Notes under the pieces: model-generated
What the model saw: the letters and a program-made list of their open reading frames with translations, nothing else
Database searches by the model: none
What the model was told of the DNA's origin: nothing
Shown: positions 37,925 to 49,957 of the stretch, piece after piece
Numbering within the stretch: position 1 is the first letter of the stretch
Layout: each line of letters begins with the position of its first letter
NCBI GenBank assembly: GCA_036925085.1
Contig: JAUPFP010000008.1
Coordinates: 2,763,957-2,827,956 of the forward strand
Reading direction: 5' to 3'
From: Brachycybe producta
Taxonomy: Eukaryota; Arthropoda; Diplopoda; Playtdesmida; Andrognathidae
Length of the DNA stretch: 64,000 nt
Made by a program: the position numbers and the translations under genes

Positions 37925-38288
37925 ATAAATCATCAAAGTTTGTTAGAAACTAGAATAGTAGGTGATTATGTTTAACAATATCTTCATGACGTTTATATCT
38001 TTAAAAATCAAATTTCTATCCCAGTTTGAAATTAAAAAAAAACGTTTATTTTTTAAAAATATATCATGTAATGAAATAATTTTAGCATGTTCATCTAATA
38101 ATTGCTAATTTCTAACCAAACTTTGAATTGTTTTCTCGTGGCTTTAAAGGTTTTCTGGTGGTTTTTAAAGTGTAAACGCCTCTTCAACTCTTGATTATTT
38201 TGTTTTTTTTTTTAGTTGAGAAACTTGAAAGTGATTTAGAAACTAGAAGGGAAGTTCGATCACTTAAGGATATTTTTATGTTGATATC
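37925..38288. mobile_element. CTAGTTTCTAA-family repeats, interrupted by the hAT-like MITE
   Basis: One unit (about 37925-38135) has TTTGTTAGAAACTAGAATAG at the left and TTGCTAATTTCTAACCAAAC at the right. A second unit starts at about 38140 with GGTGGTTTTTAAAGTGTAAA and reads GAAAGTGATTTAGAAACTAG up to the insertion point at 38288. It resumes at 38606 with TTGATATCTTTCAAAATAAT. Confidence 0.6.
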
Positions 38289-38605
38289 TAGGGCTCGGAT
38301 TTTGATGCAATATCAACCGGATTGTTTCTCAATTTGTGGCCCAAGTGCCAATTGTGAAGTAAACACATCCATCATCATCATTAGAACAACTGCAATTATC
38401 CTTTTTCTAACCAGAAAAGGCTGTTTAGAGAGGCTAGATGTCTGGTTACTATCAGTTGTCAACTAGAGTTCTAGCCTCTATTTTTTTTTTTAATTAGAAA
38501 AAAAAATCTTTTTTTATCTAAACGAGATTTTTTACTTCACAATTGGCACTTGGGCCACATATTGAGAAACATTCTGGTTAATATTGCATCAAAATCCGAA
38601 TCCTA
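38289..38605 (+). mobile_element. hAT-like MITE, copy 1, nested in an older repeat
   Basis: This 317-bp element has imperfect terminal inverted repeats of about 74 bp that begin TAGGGCTCGG and end CCGAATCCTA. It is flanked by a perfect 8-bp duplication TTGATATC (38281-38288 and 38606-38613). An 8-bp duplication with TAGGG-type ends is typical of non-autonomous hAT transposons. It carries no transposase. It interrupts a copy of the older CTAGTTTCTAA palindromic family exactly inside the motif GTTGATATCTTTCAAAATAA, so it is younger than that family. It shares its whole length with the elements at 49347 and 57201. Confidence 0.88.
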
Positions 38606-39092
38606 TTGATATCTTTCAAAATAATTTTTTTAAAAAAAAAAAACAGTTTATTTTGAAAAATATTAACATGAATTCGAAAAAAATGAGTTTGTTCAATAAT
38701 AAGCATCTTAAACATGTTACTGAAAAATATTTCCTTTGTATATATAATTTCGTTGCTTGTCTCACAACTGGTCAAGATGACCATTTCTGTCACCCAATGT
38801 AATAATGTGTCGTCACTAGTGGTAAAGGTAGCATATATTGATCAGATCATCATCTTGACCCAGTTAGTGAATATAGTGTATAACCATAGTTAATTATAAC
38901 AGATGGCTGTTTAAACTTTTACAAAACAAAAATTGTCTAACAAGAATTTTTTTTTTTTCACCACCACCATCTTGCATTTTTATTCCAATGATAAATCATT
39001 TAAGCAAGCAAACATTTATGTTAAGATATTTTTAGAGCACAAAGTTGTAATGGAAACTGTTGTTGAAAAAGGTTAGAAAATAAGGGTAAAAA

Positions 39093-39096
<4 letters not shown>

Positions 39097-39135
<39 letters not shown>
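39097..39135. repeat. (AG)n microsatellite
   Basis: An uninterrupted AG run of 39 bases. Confidence 0.95.
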
Positions 39136-39138
<3 letters not shown>

Positions 39139-39946
39139 AGATGGAAAAGAGGCAAATAAGACCCACACACAAACACAAACTGCCGGGACATATTTATGCA
39201 AAAGCAAAATGGAAAAGGGACTATGGGAATTCAAGAGGAAAACTTTTATAGTGGCGTCGTCGTTCTCCATATACACATATATTTTAGAAAAAAAAGGCAA
39301 CCCAAAAAAAAAGTGCCACAAGAGTGTATAGGAAGAGAGTATAAGATACTCTCTCAACATGGACTCTAAAAACAAAATTGAACGTCATCCCCCATCACCA
39401 TTTTCAAAATACTCTTTGAAAAGAGTGAGAGACAGAGAGAGAGAGAGAGAGGGCAATTATAAAATTGCTGCCTTATGACTGTAATTAAGCCCGTGAAAAC
39501 ACGTTCACAAATGGCACTTCGGTACAGACACAAATGACTGACTTGAGACTAGTTAAGTTTTTTTTTTTCTTCCTTTCTTTCTTTCTTTCTTCTATTTCGT
39601 GTCTAATTGAAAAGTTAATTTCGGTTTTGTATCGAAAACTGATAGACAAGATGACATGAAACCATTTCATTTCCTTATGATGTCTTTATTATTACAATTA
39701 AGAGCAGCAAAAACACATAAGTTAGATCAAGAAAACACTTCTATTCAACCCCCCCCCCCCCCCTCCCCTATTCTTCTTGTTCATTTTTTCAGAACTCTCG
39801 TCAGTTTTAATCATCATCGCAATGGGAAACATTAAAAGGCATATTTTTTAAAAAAAAAACAAAAATTAATGCTAATTAACTAACATAAATAAATGTCGTA
39901 TCATCCATAATGTGAAATTCAACTCTCTCTCTCTCTCTCACTCTTA

Positions 39947-40251
39947 TACCTTGTACACACATGAGTTAAATGAATTCAACTTAAATGTGTTTAGGTGAAT
40001 TATACGGAATCCAGTTAAGGACATGAACCCAAATAAAAATTGACTTTATTATTAATATTTTAAATTAAAATACTAAATCAGTATTTTGTGTCAATAGTTT
40101 ATATATTTATATTTAAGTTAATTAACTCAATATTTTCAGATTATTAACTGAATAAATTGAATTCGACATATTGTTCATTTGACCTTCACAGGGCTCTGTA
40201 GAACGTGTTTAATATTTAAATGCATTTAACTGTGTATGTGTGTCGAAGGTA
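39947..40251. mobile_element. MITE with TACCTTGTACACACA ends, single complete copy
   Basis: This 305-bp AT-rich element begins TACCTTGTACACACATGAG and ends GTGTGTCGAAGGTA, giving terminal inverted repeats of about 26 bp with mismatches. Internal landmarks shared with copies near 2.6, 17.3 and 21.5 kb are ATACGGAATCCAGTTAAGGA and CTTCACAGGGCTCTGTAGAA. Flanks are TTA on the left and AAA on the right; TAA flanks of the copy at 21457 suggest a 3-bp TAA/TTA target, as in PIF/Harbinger transposons. It has no coding capacity. Confidence 0.8.
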
Positions 40252-42709
40252 AAAGATGAGAAATAATACATTTTAATAAAAGTGATATAAATTTTCATCA
40301 AAAGGTATCTTCAAATTGATAACTATTAACCATGAACTTTTTTTTTTCATTCAAACTACTTCCGGTTACAAGTTAACTATACTTATGTTAGCTCAAGTTT
40401 AACAAAAATGGCCCACTAACCATTCTGATTTTTTAAATATTAACTCAATAACGAACCCAGTTAATTAATTTAAATCACGAGATTTGGTTTTTTTTTAAAG
40501 AGAAAATGGGAATTTTTTCATTGAGAATTGAGAATTTAAATAGCAGATTTTTATTTAATTCTTTTAAAGTTGTAATTTCAAAGAAATTTTTTTTTTTGAA
40601 ATTACAATATATTTTAAATGACTCTTAAAAGTTTCAAATAAATCTGTGTGTGTTTTTTAAATTAATCTTATCAATTGTGGTTAAGGTTAATTTTGAAGAA
40701 AAAAAAAAGCACCTCAGTGTTTCCTAATTAATTAATTGACTACATTACAAATTAAAAACAATTATAATAAAAAACTACGTTTGTTATTCAATAAATTTTT
40801 TAAAAAAATATATTTAAAAAAAGACAATTAGATTATCTTTTATTATATTAATTTTAATGCATAATACTAAAAGTTCATAACACTTTTCTGTAGTTAACAT
40901 TGTGTAGTACAAATACACCATGTTTCGTTTTTTTTTTTCTTATTAGAAAAAATATCTCTAGAAAAAGAGGAAACAAGAAAAAAGAGACATCAATTCATTT
41001 GGGACGTTTCTTATGAGGTTTTTTTTTTTTTTGGAGGAAGGTTCAAAGCAAAAAAAGAAAACTCAGAAAAAAATGTCGGAGAAGAAAAAGATGAAATGGA
41101 ATGAAAATATGTACAATTTATACCATTGTACATTAAGCGTGTCGTCGTTTTTTTTCTTTTTCGGGTTGAAATAAGTGAAAATGATGAGTTTGTTAAGTGT
41201 TTAGTTTTTACTAGAGAATAGTTGTGTCCCAATGAAATGTCATATTCCATATGGTGCACCTGCTGCCTCTTAAATAATAACCAGGACATTGGATATGGAT
41301 ACTTAAATAACAAGACTTTTTTTTTACAACAAGAAACAGTTTTTTTCTTTTTAGTCCGAATGTCGGTTATATAAAAAAAAATACAGAAAAAGTGACTATT
41401 CATTCATTTTTAGGAGTAAAAAGTTAATAGGTCGCAGAGAATGCAGTGCAATCATCAATAACAAACACCCTCTCCCTAAAAAAATAACTGAAAAACACCA
41501 ACACCACAAGAAGGATATATAGATAGATGGATTTGCACCCTTCATCTTTTTCTATTTGGGGGGGGGGCCCTCCATTCAATCTAGACTTATTATGACGTCG
41601 GCCATTTTTAAGTAAACAAATGGGCCCATCGCCAGCAGTTTTCGTTTTGTCCAACACAGCTGGACACCAACTTGAAAACCTTTTGTTGTAAATCTTCTTC
41701 AGTGTTCTCAAGATAGAGAGAGAGAGAGAGAGAGAGAAGAAAAAAAAAAGATGGCTCTTGAATTTGACTCTAAGAACAGAGTCCTAGGGTCACACTCACT
41801 CACTATTATCATGTCCTCCATAACAATTGGGAATGCCCACAGTTTAATGGAGCCCACAATGTCAGACACTTTACCATTATTATACAGTCCACCAATTTCA
41901 ACCTATTCAATCCCCCTCTCTCCCTCCTCTCCTCTCCGGCTTTACATTTTACCCTCTTAAAAAATGCCTCATTTGCATAAATATGGCTGATCTTTACAGG
42001 GTGTATAATAAGATACACCATCACTACACATTCTATTGCAAAAACAAGTGAAGATTTTACAGGGTGACACAATGTAAATTTCAACTTTCACATTTAAGTT
42101 TAATCGAAAAAAAAAAATCACAACTAAATATTTAAAATATTTTTTTAAAAAAATCTTAAAATAAACCTTTCAGAGTCAAATGTTTTATTATGAAATATAA
42201 AGAGCTCTACTGTCATTGAGTCTTAGACATTATATTAATAGCAGAAGTAACATAAAAATCCTGAATGTTAGAACCAGCGGACACGACTTTTAGATTTTGC
42301 TTTCTGCGCCCGCAGAATACTGAAGCTAGACAGGCGGAATTTCTTAAATCCCCCCTGTATTGTCACTTAAAATAAATTTGCCAAAAAAACGTAGTTAATT
42401 CTCCTTTATTGATAATTTTTATAAAAAAAAAGGGTAAAACTGTTTGATTTCTCTGAGTATTTGTAGTCATTTTGGATTGTATTTTTATATATATTTGACA
42501 CAAATGTTTTGGAAACTTTGTATTTCTTTACTTATTGCATATAATATTTGTTTGTGATTGACTCAGTATCTACTGTATGTATGATGTGTGTTATCAGTTA
42601 TCACCTTCAGATTTTTAATAAAATATATTATTATTATTATTATTATTTAAAACAATTTAAAATTAAACTTGAGAAATTTCAATTCTTATAATTTGCAATT
42701 AGAACTTTA
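40252..42709. other. Gene-free AT-rich stretch
   Basis: Long A/T runs, a G-run near 41570, an AG run at 41717-41735 and an ATT repeat at 42628-42648. No gene is seen. Confidence 0.55.
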
Positions 42710-43156
42710 AGCCCGTTATACACCATCAATTATGTCTTAAATAAATGTATAAATTAATTTATAAATGTGACATTGCATGTGTATAACGACGTGAATGTTA
42801 AATTATTTCTTCAAAGTTGCATTTATTTAGAAGATGTTCTATTTTTCTTAAATGATCACATCTACTAGAGCACTTTTTTCAGGATCAGCATCATTCTTAT
42901 GTAATTTACAAAGCTATATACGATGAGCTCTGCAACATATTTAGCACACCTCTCCCCCCCCCCAATTTTCTTGTCTAGAAGGTCACAAAGGTCAGATATA
43001 CGATAATCTGTCACACTACGCACTGTTCTGCGCACTTTATATAAGTAAAAATGTTCAAATACTTCTACTTGTGTATAACCGCTGATTGACACTTATAAAT
43101 TAATTTACACATTTTATGTAACAAATCATTGACGAAAACATTCATCATTTAATTAA
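42710..43156. mobile_element. MITE with GTTATACACC ends, copy 2, one end lost
   Basis: This copy shares over 400 bp with the element at 37312, beginning AGCCCGTTATACACC at 42710. It shows the same internal order: a C-run, CTTGTCTAGAAGGTCACAAA, then GTCACACTACGCACTG. Similarity stops near 43156, just before a different palindromic MITE at 43171, so the far terminal repeat is missing. The - strand frame (43092 to 42865) keeps the same peptide. The C-run is 6 bases shorter than in copy 1, which preserves that frame. Confidence 0.72.
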
Positions 43157-43170
43157 CATAACTAACTCAC

Positions 43171-43377
43171 AGAGGCATTTAGAAATCGGGACGAACACAT
43201 GTTAGCTCCGCCCTTTTTATGACGACCAGCAACTTCTAATTGATTTGTTGTGTGGTTCGATGTTGAAAAAGGCGGAGCATGTGACGTCAGACTACATCAC
43301 CAACCAATTAGAACTTGCCGGTCGTCATAAAAAAGGGCGGAGCCAACTTGTGTTCGTCCCGATTTCTAAATGCCTAT
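43171..43377. mobile_element. Palindromic MITE with CTAACTCAC duplication
   Basis: This 207-bp element starts AGAGGCATTTAGAAATCGGG and ends CCCGATTTCTAAATGCCTAT. The terminal repeats run more than 45 bp into GCTCCGCCC/GGGCGGAGC and ATGACGACC/GGTCGTCAT blocks. It is bounded by CTAACTCAC at 43162-43170 and again at 43378-43386, a 9-bp duplication (8 bp if the element is taken to start CAGAGG). Long terminal repeats with a 9-bp duplication suggest a Mutator-like origin; 8 bp would suggest hAT. It encodes no protein. Confidence 0.82.
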
Positions 43378-45354
43378 CTAACTCACTATAGTAGTATCGT
43401 AAAATTTAAAATATAAAAATGTTTTCAAATTTTAATTTCAATATATTCTCAATTATTGTATTTTTTATTAAAATAAAATTTCAAGTGAAAAATCACGTGA
43501 TTTAAAAATTGAAATCATACAACAAGAATAACAACAAGAAACCAGGGGCTGTCACTCACAAACCTCCTCCAACAACATTATGTATTTATGAAGTATTTTT
43601 TGTGTTTTCTAAACTAAAGAAGTCACTGATAATTAATATAGACGACTTTTGAGTGATCTTTTTTTTTTTTTTTCTTTTTCTTGGCAGACATTTCTCCTTC
43701 TTTCTTTCAGAATTCATCAGAAGAAAGCAAAAAAAAAAAAATGTGTTTTGTTAGTTTGTTACCTTATCGATGCCATTTCATAATGAAAGGTAATTTCAAT
43801 CATCTCCCACACAAGACATATTCAATCATGAATATAAAGAGAGAAAGGAGGGATATAAGGGAGGGGGAAAATGGCAGAGTCATGGCACAATCATAAGATA
43901 GGACTCCTGTCGTCGTTTATTTCTAACACTTATGACATCCTATACAAAATAGTTCACACACACACACACACAGACAGCCCCCCCCCCCATCCCACCCTCC
44001 CTCCAAAAAAAAAAAAAAGAATAACCGTTTTTTATTGTATGACGACGACGACGCCTTCGAGTGGGTCGTATAGTTAAGAATATAAAACTTTTTGAAGTGT
44101 CGACTTGTCAAAGATTTCATTTGGAAATTATAATGTCCATTATTATGTCTATAGAAATAAGATGGGAGGAGAGGAAACTTGTGTGTTGCTTGTGTTTTCA
44201 CGCCTTTAACCTCCTCACACAAACTAAAAGAAAAATAGAATTTGGAAACTTAAAGAGATAATCAACTGATTATAACTTATGACATGTTTAAGATCGAGTT
44301 TGTTTAGGTGGGGAATTGGGAGAAGAACAAAAAAAAAAATTCGCCTGATCTGAAAATTCTGGATAAAGAAACAAAGATTCCCTGATGATCATGTGGATGA
44401 TGCATTTGAAAATATACACTTAACAGTGTATTGGGAATCTGAAGACATTTGAAAATATCAGCCAAGTTTGTTTGAAAATTACTTCAGGCACACCTGTAGT
44501 AAGACAGCTAGTGAACGAGGAACAGTGATTGCTACCCACAGCAGCATATAAGATATTGCAAGGGTGATTGGAATTGAACACTTGGTTCAATTCAGTTTCA
44601 CTCAGTACAGCTATAGAATCATCTCGAGAGCCATTTTGGCAGGTTGGATAATTCCCAAATCATAAGGTTTTTTTTAACCATAATAATCGTCAAATTGAAT
44701 TCGTTCTAACATAGAACTATCAGCAGGAAGCGAATTGCATATGCAACCTTAAAAATACATTTGGAAAGAAATACCAGAAATATGCACCAGTTTTAGCTCT
44801 TAATAATTAATATGCATCCATGAGTAATGCTATCTAAATGGCTCATTTTGTAGGTATTGTTGTTGTTAAAATCTAATGGACAGCACTTTTCAGTGCTCCT
44901 ATAACTCAGTACCAATAGAACAATTATAGAGGTCTTCTCAAATGCACATTCTAACTTGAGCAATGAAATTTTGAAGGCAGAGAGAATATGAAGAAAGTCT
45001 CGAAAAGTGGGACAACTCCGGTCTCTGAAACCACTTGAACTTTTGTTGCACATTTTACAATGTGTTCACGTTTAAAAACAGCTTCATTTTCCTAATCCTG
45101 TAAAAGTAGGCCTACAGGACTCTTAAAGCTTTATCAGCATGTCATTTTCTTCGAGTATGCCTTTCATCCATAGTCCTTATTTCAACGTTATTCAATTCAT
45201 TTGGATTTCCATAAACTATATACAGAAAAAAAACCCACATTTGAAAAAAAAAAATACAAATGAATTTCATTGGATTGTTAATTTATAAGTTTGAAGGAGG
45301 AGTGAAAGAAATGTCATTGACTTATTCTCTTATATATGCATGGAAAATAATTAT

Positions 45355-45429
45355 ACTTAAAAAGCTGACAAACGTTACTTAAGAAGTTAAATACTTAAAA
45401 AGCTGACAAACGTTACTTAAGAAGTTAAG
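45355..45429. repeat. 38-bp direct tandem duplication
   Basis: ACTTAAAAAGCTGACAAACG and the next 18 bases occur twice in immediate succession (45355-45392 and 45393-45429). The copies are identical over 37 bases, indicating a recent duplication. Confidence 0.9.
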
Positions 45430-46189
45430 ACCAATATTTAAGATAAATATATACAAGAAGCAGACACACACAAACGCGTGTCAGTGGTTGTGTTCAAGAT
45501 ATATACCTTTGAATTGGGAGGACATCTAAGAGGTTGGGGGGTTAGAACACAAAAAAAAAAATTGAAAAAAAAAAAAGGTGGCGACTACGAAATTGCATTC
45601 TTCTTACACCTCAAAGATATTTGTTAAGATGGAGTCTGGAAAGAAAAAAAAAAAGGAAGGAAGGAGGAAGAAAAGGGAGTGAAAAAAACACACACACACA
45701 ACTCGGAATATTTGCTGTAACGTGTGTGCGTACGTGTTATTTTTTTATATATAAGTGCGTGTAATATACCCGTGTTCGTGTGCGTGTCTGCGATATGGCA
45801 GTTCAGTTTGACAAGACAGATTTCATGCATCAGAGGAGCCAAATCGTGTGATGTATGGTCAATCACAGAATCGGAACGACGGAGACACGGACAGGCATTA
45901 ATATAATAATAATAATAATAAATAGCAACCCTCCTCCCTTCCCCCTCCCCCCTTCCAACATCCACCCCCACATACACCCTCTTTGTAACCCCACCCCGTG
46001 TTCAAATGCAATGTAAACGGATCGAGTAAGAGAGAAAGAATGTCTTAGCTCAGCAAATAGCTAAATGAAAAAACCAAACTTACCTTAACTCTCTCACCCT
46101 AACACAAAACCTAAATTATAATCCCTGGCAGCCATTATATGGGTCTTCCCGCCCTCCTCTTCAAACTTAAGTGTGGGGGGGGGCCTCAT

Positions 46190-46301
46190 CTCTCTCTCTC
46201 TCTCTCTCGCTCTCTCTCTCTCCCTCTGTCTCTCTTTCTCTGTCTCTCTTTTTCTCTCTCTCCTCTCTTTCTCTCTTTCTCTCCTTCTCTCTCTCTCTCG
46301 C
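46190..46301. repeat. 112-bp near-pure pyrimidine tract
   Basis: A TC-rich tract with scattered TTT, CCC and three or four single G interruptions. It is an old, degenerate TC microsatellite and a candidate triplex-forming region. The open frames through it encode only Ser/Leu repeats. Confidence 0.85.
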
Positions 46302-47269
46302 CTCAAAACTCCAGTCTCCAGGGGGCCAAATAATTGCCAACAGCTCCGTAATCAGTTCATCTTTGACGCGGTGCAGAAGAAGTAGAACGATGAGAACGGT
46401 TTTTTTTTAAAGCAACTTTTAAAAGAATTTTAACATTTATTTAAAACAAAAAAAAAGGACTTTAAAAAAGAGAAAAAATGCATAAATAATCTTGATGATA
46501 TCTTTTTTTTTTAAAGTTTTAAAAGACAATTTGAAATTACTTTTTCACTTTAAAAAAAAGTTTAGAATGGCAGAAAAATAACCTCAGCATTCGTGAAATT
46601 CGTTTAAAAGTTGATTTGAAAAAAAAAACTGCTTTAGCAGTTTGTTTTTAGCAACAACAACAAAAAACCACGAACCGATTGCATTTTAAATCATTTCAGT
46701 GGCTCACCTGTGGCCCATCAACAAAGAAAACTAGTGTAAAAAAAGTTTAATAAATTGGTTTTGCTTCTATAAATAAAACTCAATTCAATACTTGAAAAGT
46801 ATTTCAAATTTTTAACTATGATGTGGGGGTCCCCCTCCCACACTTCCCCCCACTTGATCAGGTGTTTAAAAGGTGTGGGTGGATGGGTGAGTAGGAATAA
46901 TTTGAGAGAATTCTCTGATCGAATTTCCCCATTCGACGATGGATTGTGAGAATCCGATGAGAGAACCGTGGCAAGTGAGAAAAGTCAACGCAATAAATAC
47001 AAAATGCAGATCTCTTCTTGTGTTCAGGGTGAAGCTAAGAACCGAACCAATTGTTCAAACACGTTCTCGTTCAGTCCCATTACAACAAACACCCCTTCTT
47101 ATATTTGCTATCAAAATCATCATCATCGTAATATTAAGAGATTCTCTGTTTTGCATTTCAAGGTTTTAAAAAAAAAATCCATTCTCGGTAAAGTTATCAG
47201 AAAATAATGAAAATACGTCACTACCTCACTGAAATCTTCTTATTATGCATTTTAGAAACTTTAATAAAA

Positions 47270-47455
47270 AAAACTGAACATGGTTTAAAAACTAGAAGAG
47301 TTAATAATAAGCCATTTTAAAGGATACTTTCAGGTGGACCGTTTTTTAAAATTAAACTTATGAAGATCGGTCGAAGATGAAATATACATATTTATGACTC
47401 ATTTACCCTTCTAGTTTTTAACACACATTTTAATATATTTTTTTTTTCAGAAACG
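47270..47455. mobile_element. CTAGTTTCTAA-family palindromic repeat near 47.3 kb
   Basis: The arms TGGTTTAAAAACTAGAAGAG and CATTTACCCTTCTAGTTTTT face each other across about 90 bp, with CATTTTAAAGGATACTTTCA on the left as in other members. The copy is shorter and more diverged than those at 28.4 and 55.8 kb. Confidence 0.5.
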
Positions 47456-49346
47456 AAGAATAATAATTAGTTTCCATTCATTTGTATATTTTCAAGAAAA
47501 TACAGAGAATATAATGGCTATAAAACATTTTTCATAACTTTATTCGGAATGGAAATGTATGACAAATGCATGCATCGTGTGGAACCGGCTTAATATATAA
47601 AAACTTTTTTCTTCTTCTAAAAAAAAACACAATTAACAATTTAAAAGGTAATCATTTCCAATAAAAGTCGACCACTTCCTCACCATCCCATAAAAATAAC
47701 CCCAGTAAATTAAATGCATTGAATTGGAATTTAATTGATTTCTCTCTACAGTATATATAATCACTAAGTTCATTACTTGTTATATAAAAGTTTTTTCAAC
47801 TCCCTGCCCCCCCCCCCCCCTCCTCCTCCAAAAAAAAAAAGGTCAAGCAAGTTGAATAAGTGAGTTAGATCATAGACTTCATTTCGATCTCTATTGAAAT
47901 GTTTGACGACTTTAGAGAGATAGACAGACACTATGAAGAGTTTTTTCAAAGAAAAACAGTAAAAGAGAATTTTGGGAACAGATTGGGAGGGGGGGGGGGG
48001 AGAGGGAGGTAGTATATTGAAAAATTGAGCAAAGAATAAACAGAAAAGTGTGCACGTTTATTTAGGAAACACAACAAAAAACAACAGAAAGTGAGCAGCA
48101 AGTTCCATTTAACTGATGATGATGATGGTCACCCAGAATTCTTAATTACAATTCTCAACATCAAAAAAATAAAGGAAGGAGTCTTGGGAATACATTCTCA
48201 GTGTATTTTCATTAAAGACAACCCCACCTTCTTTTTAAGTAAATGGTCAGTCAAGTCCTCTCACACTTCTCACTATTAGAAATGGTATTTGGTGTGTCTT
48301 TTCCTATACATGCCTCTCTTACACACACACACTGCCATAGATTGAGGTGTTAATTTTTGAGTTGTCCTTGCCCATTTATAGTGGTCAATATATTGATTGC
48401 ACTGTTCTTCTTGACCTTCCCCCCTTAAAGATTGCAGTTGGCAGGTAATTGACATGGCAGTTAATGTAGTTTCGAGTGTGGCTCCCACCACCTCTCCCTC
48501 CCTTTCTCTTCTAAACTTGATGAAACCTATGCGACTAATCTTTTACAAGACGACTGTGGCCTTTTCTGTTTCTTACCACTATATTACCTACCCCCCCCCC
48601 TCTTTTTTTTGGTGTCTTACCCTAGAGATATTGAACAATTACATCAGTATACATTGTACCATGTATGTCTCTTAAGAATAATAGAAACCTTTTTTTTTCC
48701 TACAAAAATATAAGAAAATGCCACTGACTTGACATGATTACAATTCACTTGGTTCTTCTTATTTCATTTCATTGAGAAGAGATAGCTTTTCTCTCTCTCT
48801 CTCTCTCTCACACTCAGCATTCATTCACTTAACATTGTAAATTGTGTAATCAAGACACACTAAGGGGACACAAACTAAGAAAATAAAAGAGTGGGTTCAA
48901 TTTATTGTATAAATTCTAAGTGTAAAATGTATTAAAACGGTCCTAGCTTAATTCTTCTTCTTCTTTTTCTTCTTCAGAGAAATTTAAAAAATTAAACTTT
49001 GCTAGAAAGTAAATAATATATAATTGAATATGCTAAAAATTAAATTAGATTAGTTTTAAAAATAAATTTGTGTATATTTTGTTAAATTGAAATAAAAGAA
49101 AAATTAACCAAAAGTGTATTTTCAAAAATCTCATTAAAACATTCACTCATTTAAAGTGAATAATTTTTTTTAAAATTTATATTCAAAATTTCGCCAGCAA
49201 ATTTTTTATTTCATTGAAAATTGAATGATTTAATTTAAAGTTGTCATATTTAAAATAAATTTGGTGACGGTTCACACTTTCTAATTTTTTGCCATTGTTT
49301 TATAACAAATCTACCTGATTAATTATTCCTGATCATTATGTATCAG

Positions 49347-49657
49347 TAGGGCTCGGATTTTGATGCAATATCAACCTGGAATGTTTCTCAATTTGTGGCA
49401 CAAGTGCCAATTGTGAAGTAACAATCTCGTTTAGATAAAAAAAATTGTTCTTCCTAATTTAAAAAAAAATAGTTAGAGGCTAGAACTCTAGTTGATAACT
49501 GATAGTAACCAGACAACTAGCCTCTCTAACCTGCCTTTTCTGATTAGAAAAAGCATAATTGCAGTTGCTCTAATAATGATGATTACATCACAATTGGCAC
49601 TTGGGCCACAAATTGAGAAACATTCCAGGTTGATATTGCGTCAAAATCCGAGACCTA
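49347..49657 (-). mobile_element. hAT-like MITE, copy 2, opposite orientation
   Basis: This 311-bp copy of the same family lies in inverted orientation relative to the other two: its internal asymmetric segment (TAGAGGCTAGAACTCTAG) reads reversed. The ends are TAGGGCTCGG and CCGAGACCTA. Flanking 8-mers are TGTATCAG (49339-49346) and TTTATCAG (49658-49665), matching at 7 of 8 positions. No transposase is encoded, and reading frames inside are by-products of the inverted repeats. Confidence 0.85.
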
Positions 49658-49922
49658 TTTATCAGATATACATTACAACAAGTGGTATAACAAAAAATGA
49701 CACGAAGATCATTTACGCCTATTCCAGGACCCCATTCCAATAAAAAAATACCGGTAGTTCAATCAAAGTGACTCAAATCTAAAACCAAGACTCCGTCAAA
49801 ATCTGTGGTCCTTCCTTTTTTTTCTGCGACTTGAAAAATACATTCTTTTTCTGATGATACCACAGTTTAAATATTAATAAAGTTGCGCTTTTCACATGAA
49901 AAACTTCAAAATTAGTTGCACC

Positions 49923-49924
<2 letters not shown>

Positions 49925-49953
<29 letters not shown>
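49925..49953. repeat. (AAT)n microsatellite
   Basis: About ten uninterrupted units, 270 bp beyond the hAT-like MITE that ends at 49657. Confidence 0.9.
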
Positions 49954-49954
<1 letters not shown>

Positions 49955-49957
49955 TCC

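Larger units (their letters stand above)
43387..47269. other. Gene-free stretch, 44.3-45.1 kb of ordinary complexity
   Basis: 44340-45120 is freer of simple repeats than most of the window and could hide a diverged exon, but no frame stands out beyond an 86-codon - strand one (45053-44793) that I cannot identify. Simple repeats and the 112-bp pyrimidine tract fill the remainder. Confidence 0.45.

Noticed and set aside
38191-38466. Open frame containing RARILMQYQP, repeated near 57200
   Set aside because: It is a translation of the terminal repeat of the hAT-like MITE, present wherever that MITE occurs, and broken elsewhere within it.
46171-46410. Ser/Leu-rich open frames of 64-79 codons
   Set aside because: They are translations of the TC-rich tract in several frames and show no independent coding sign.
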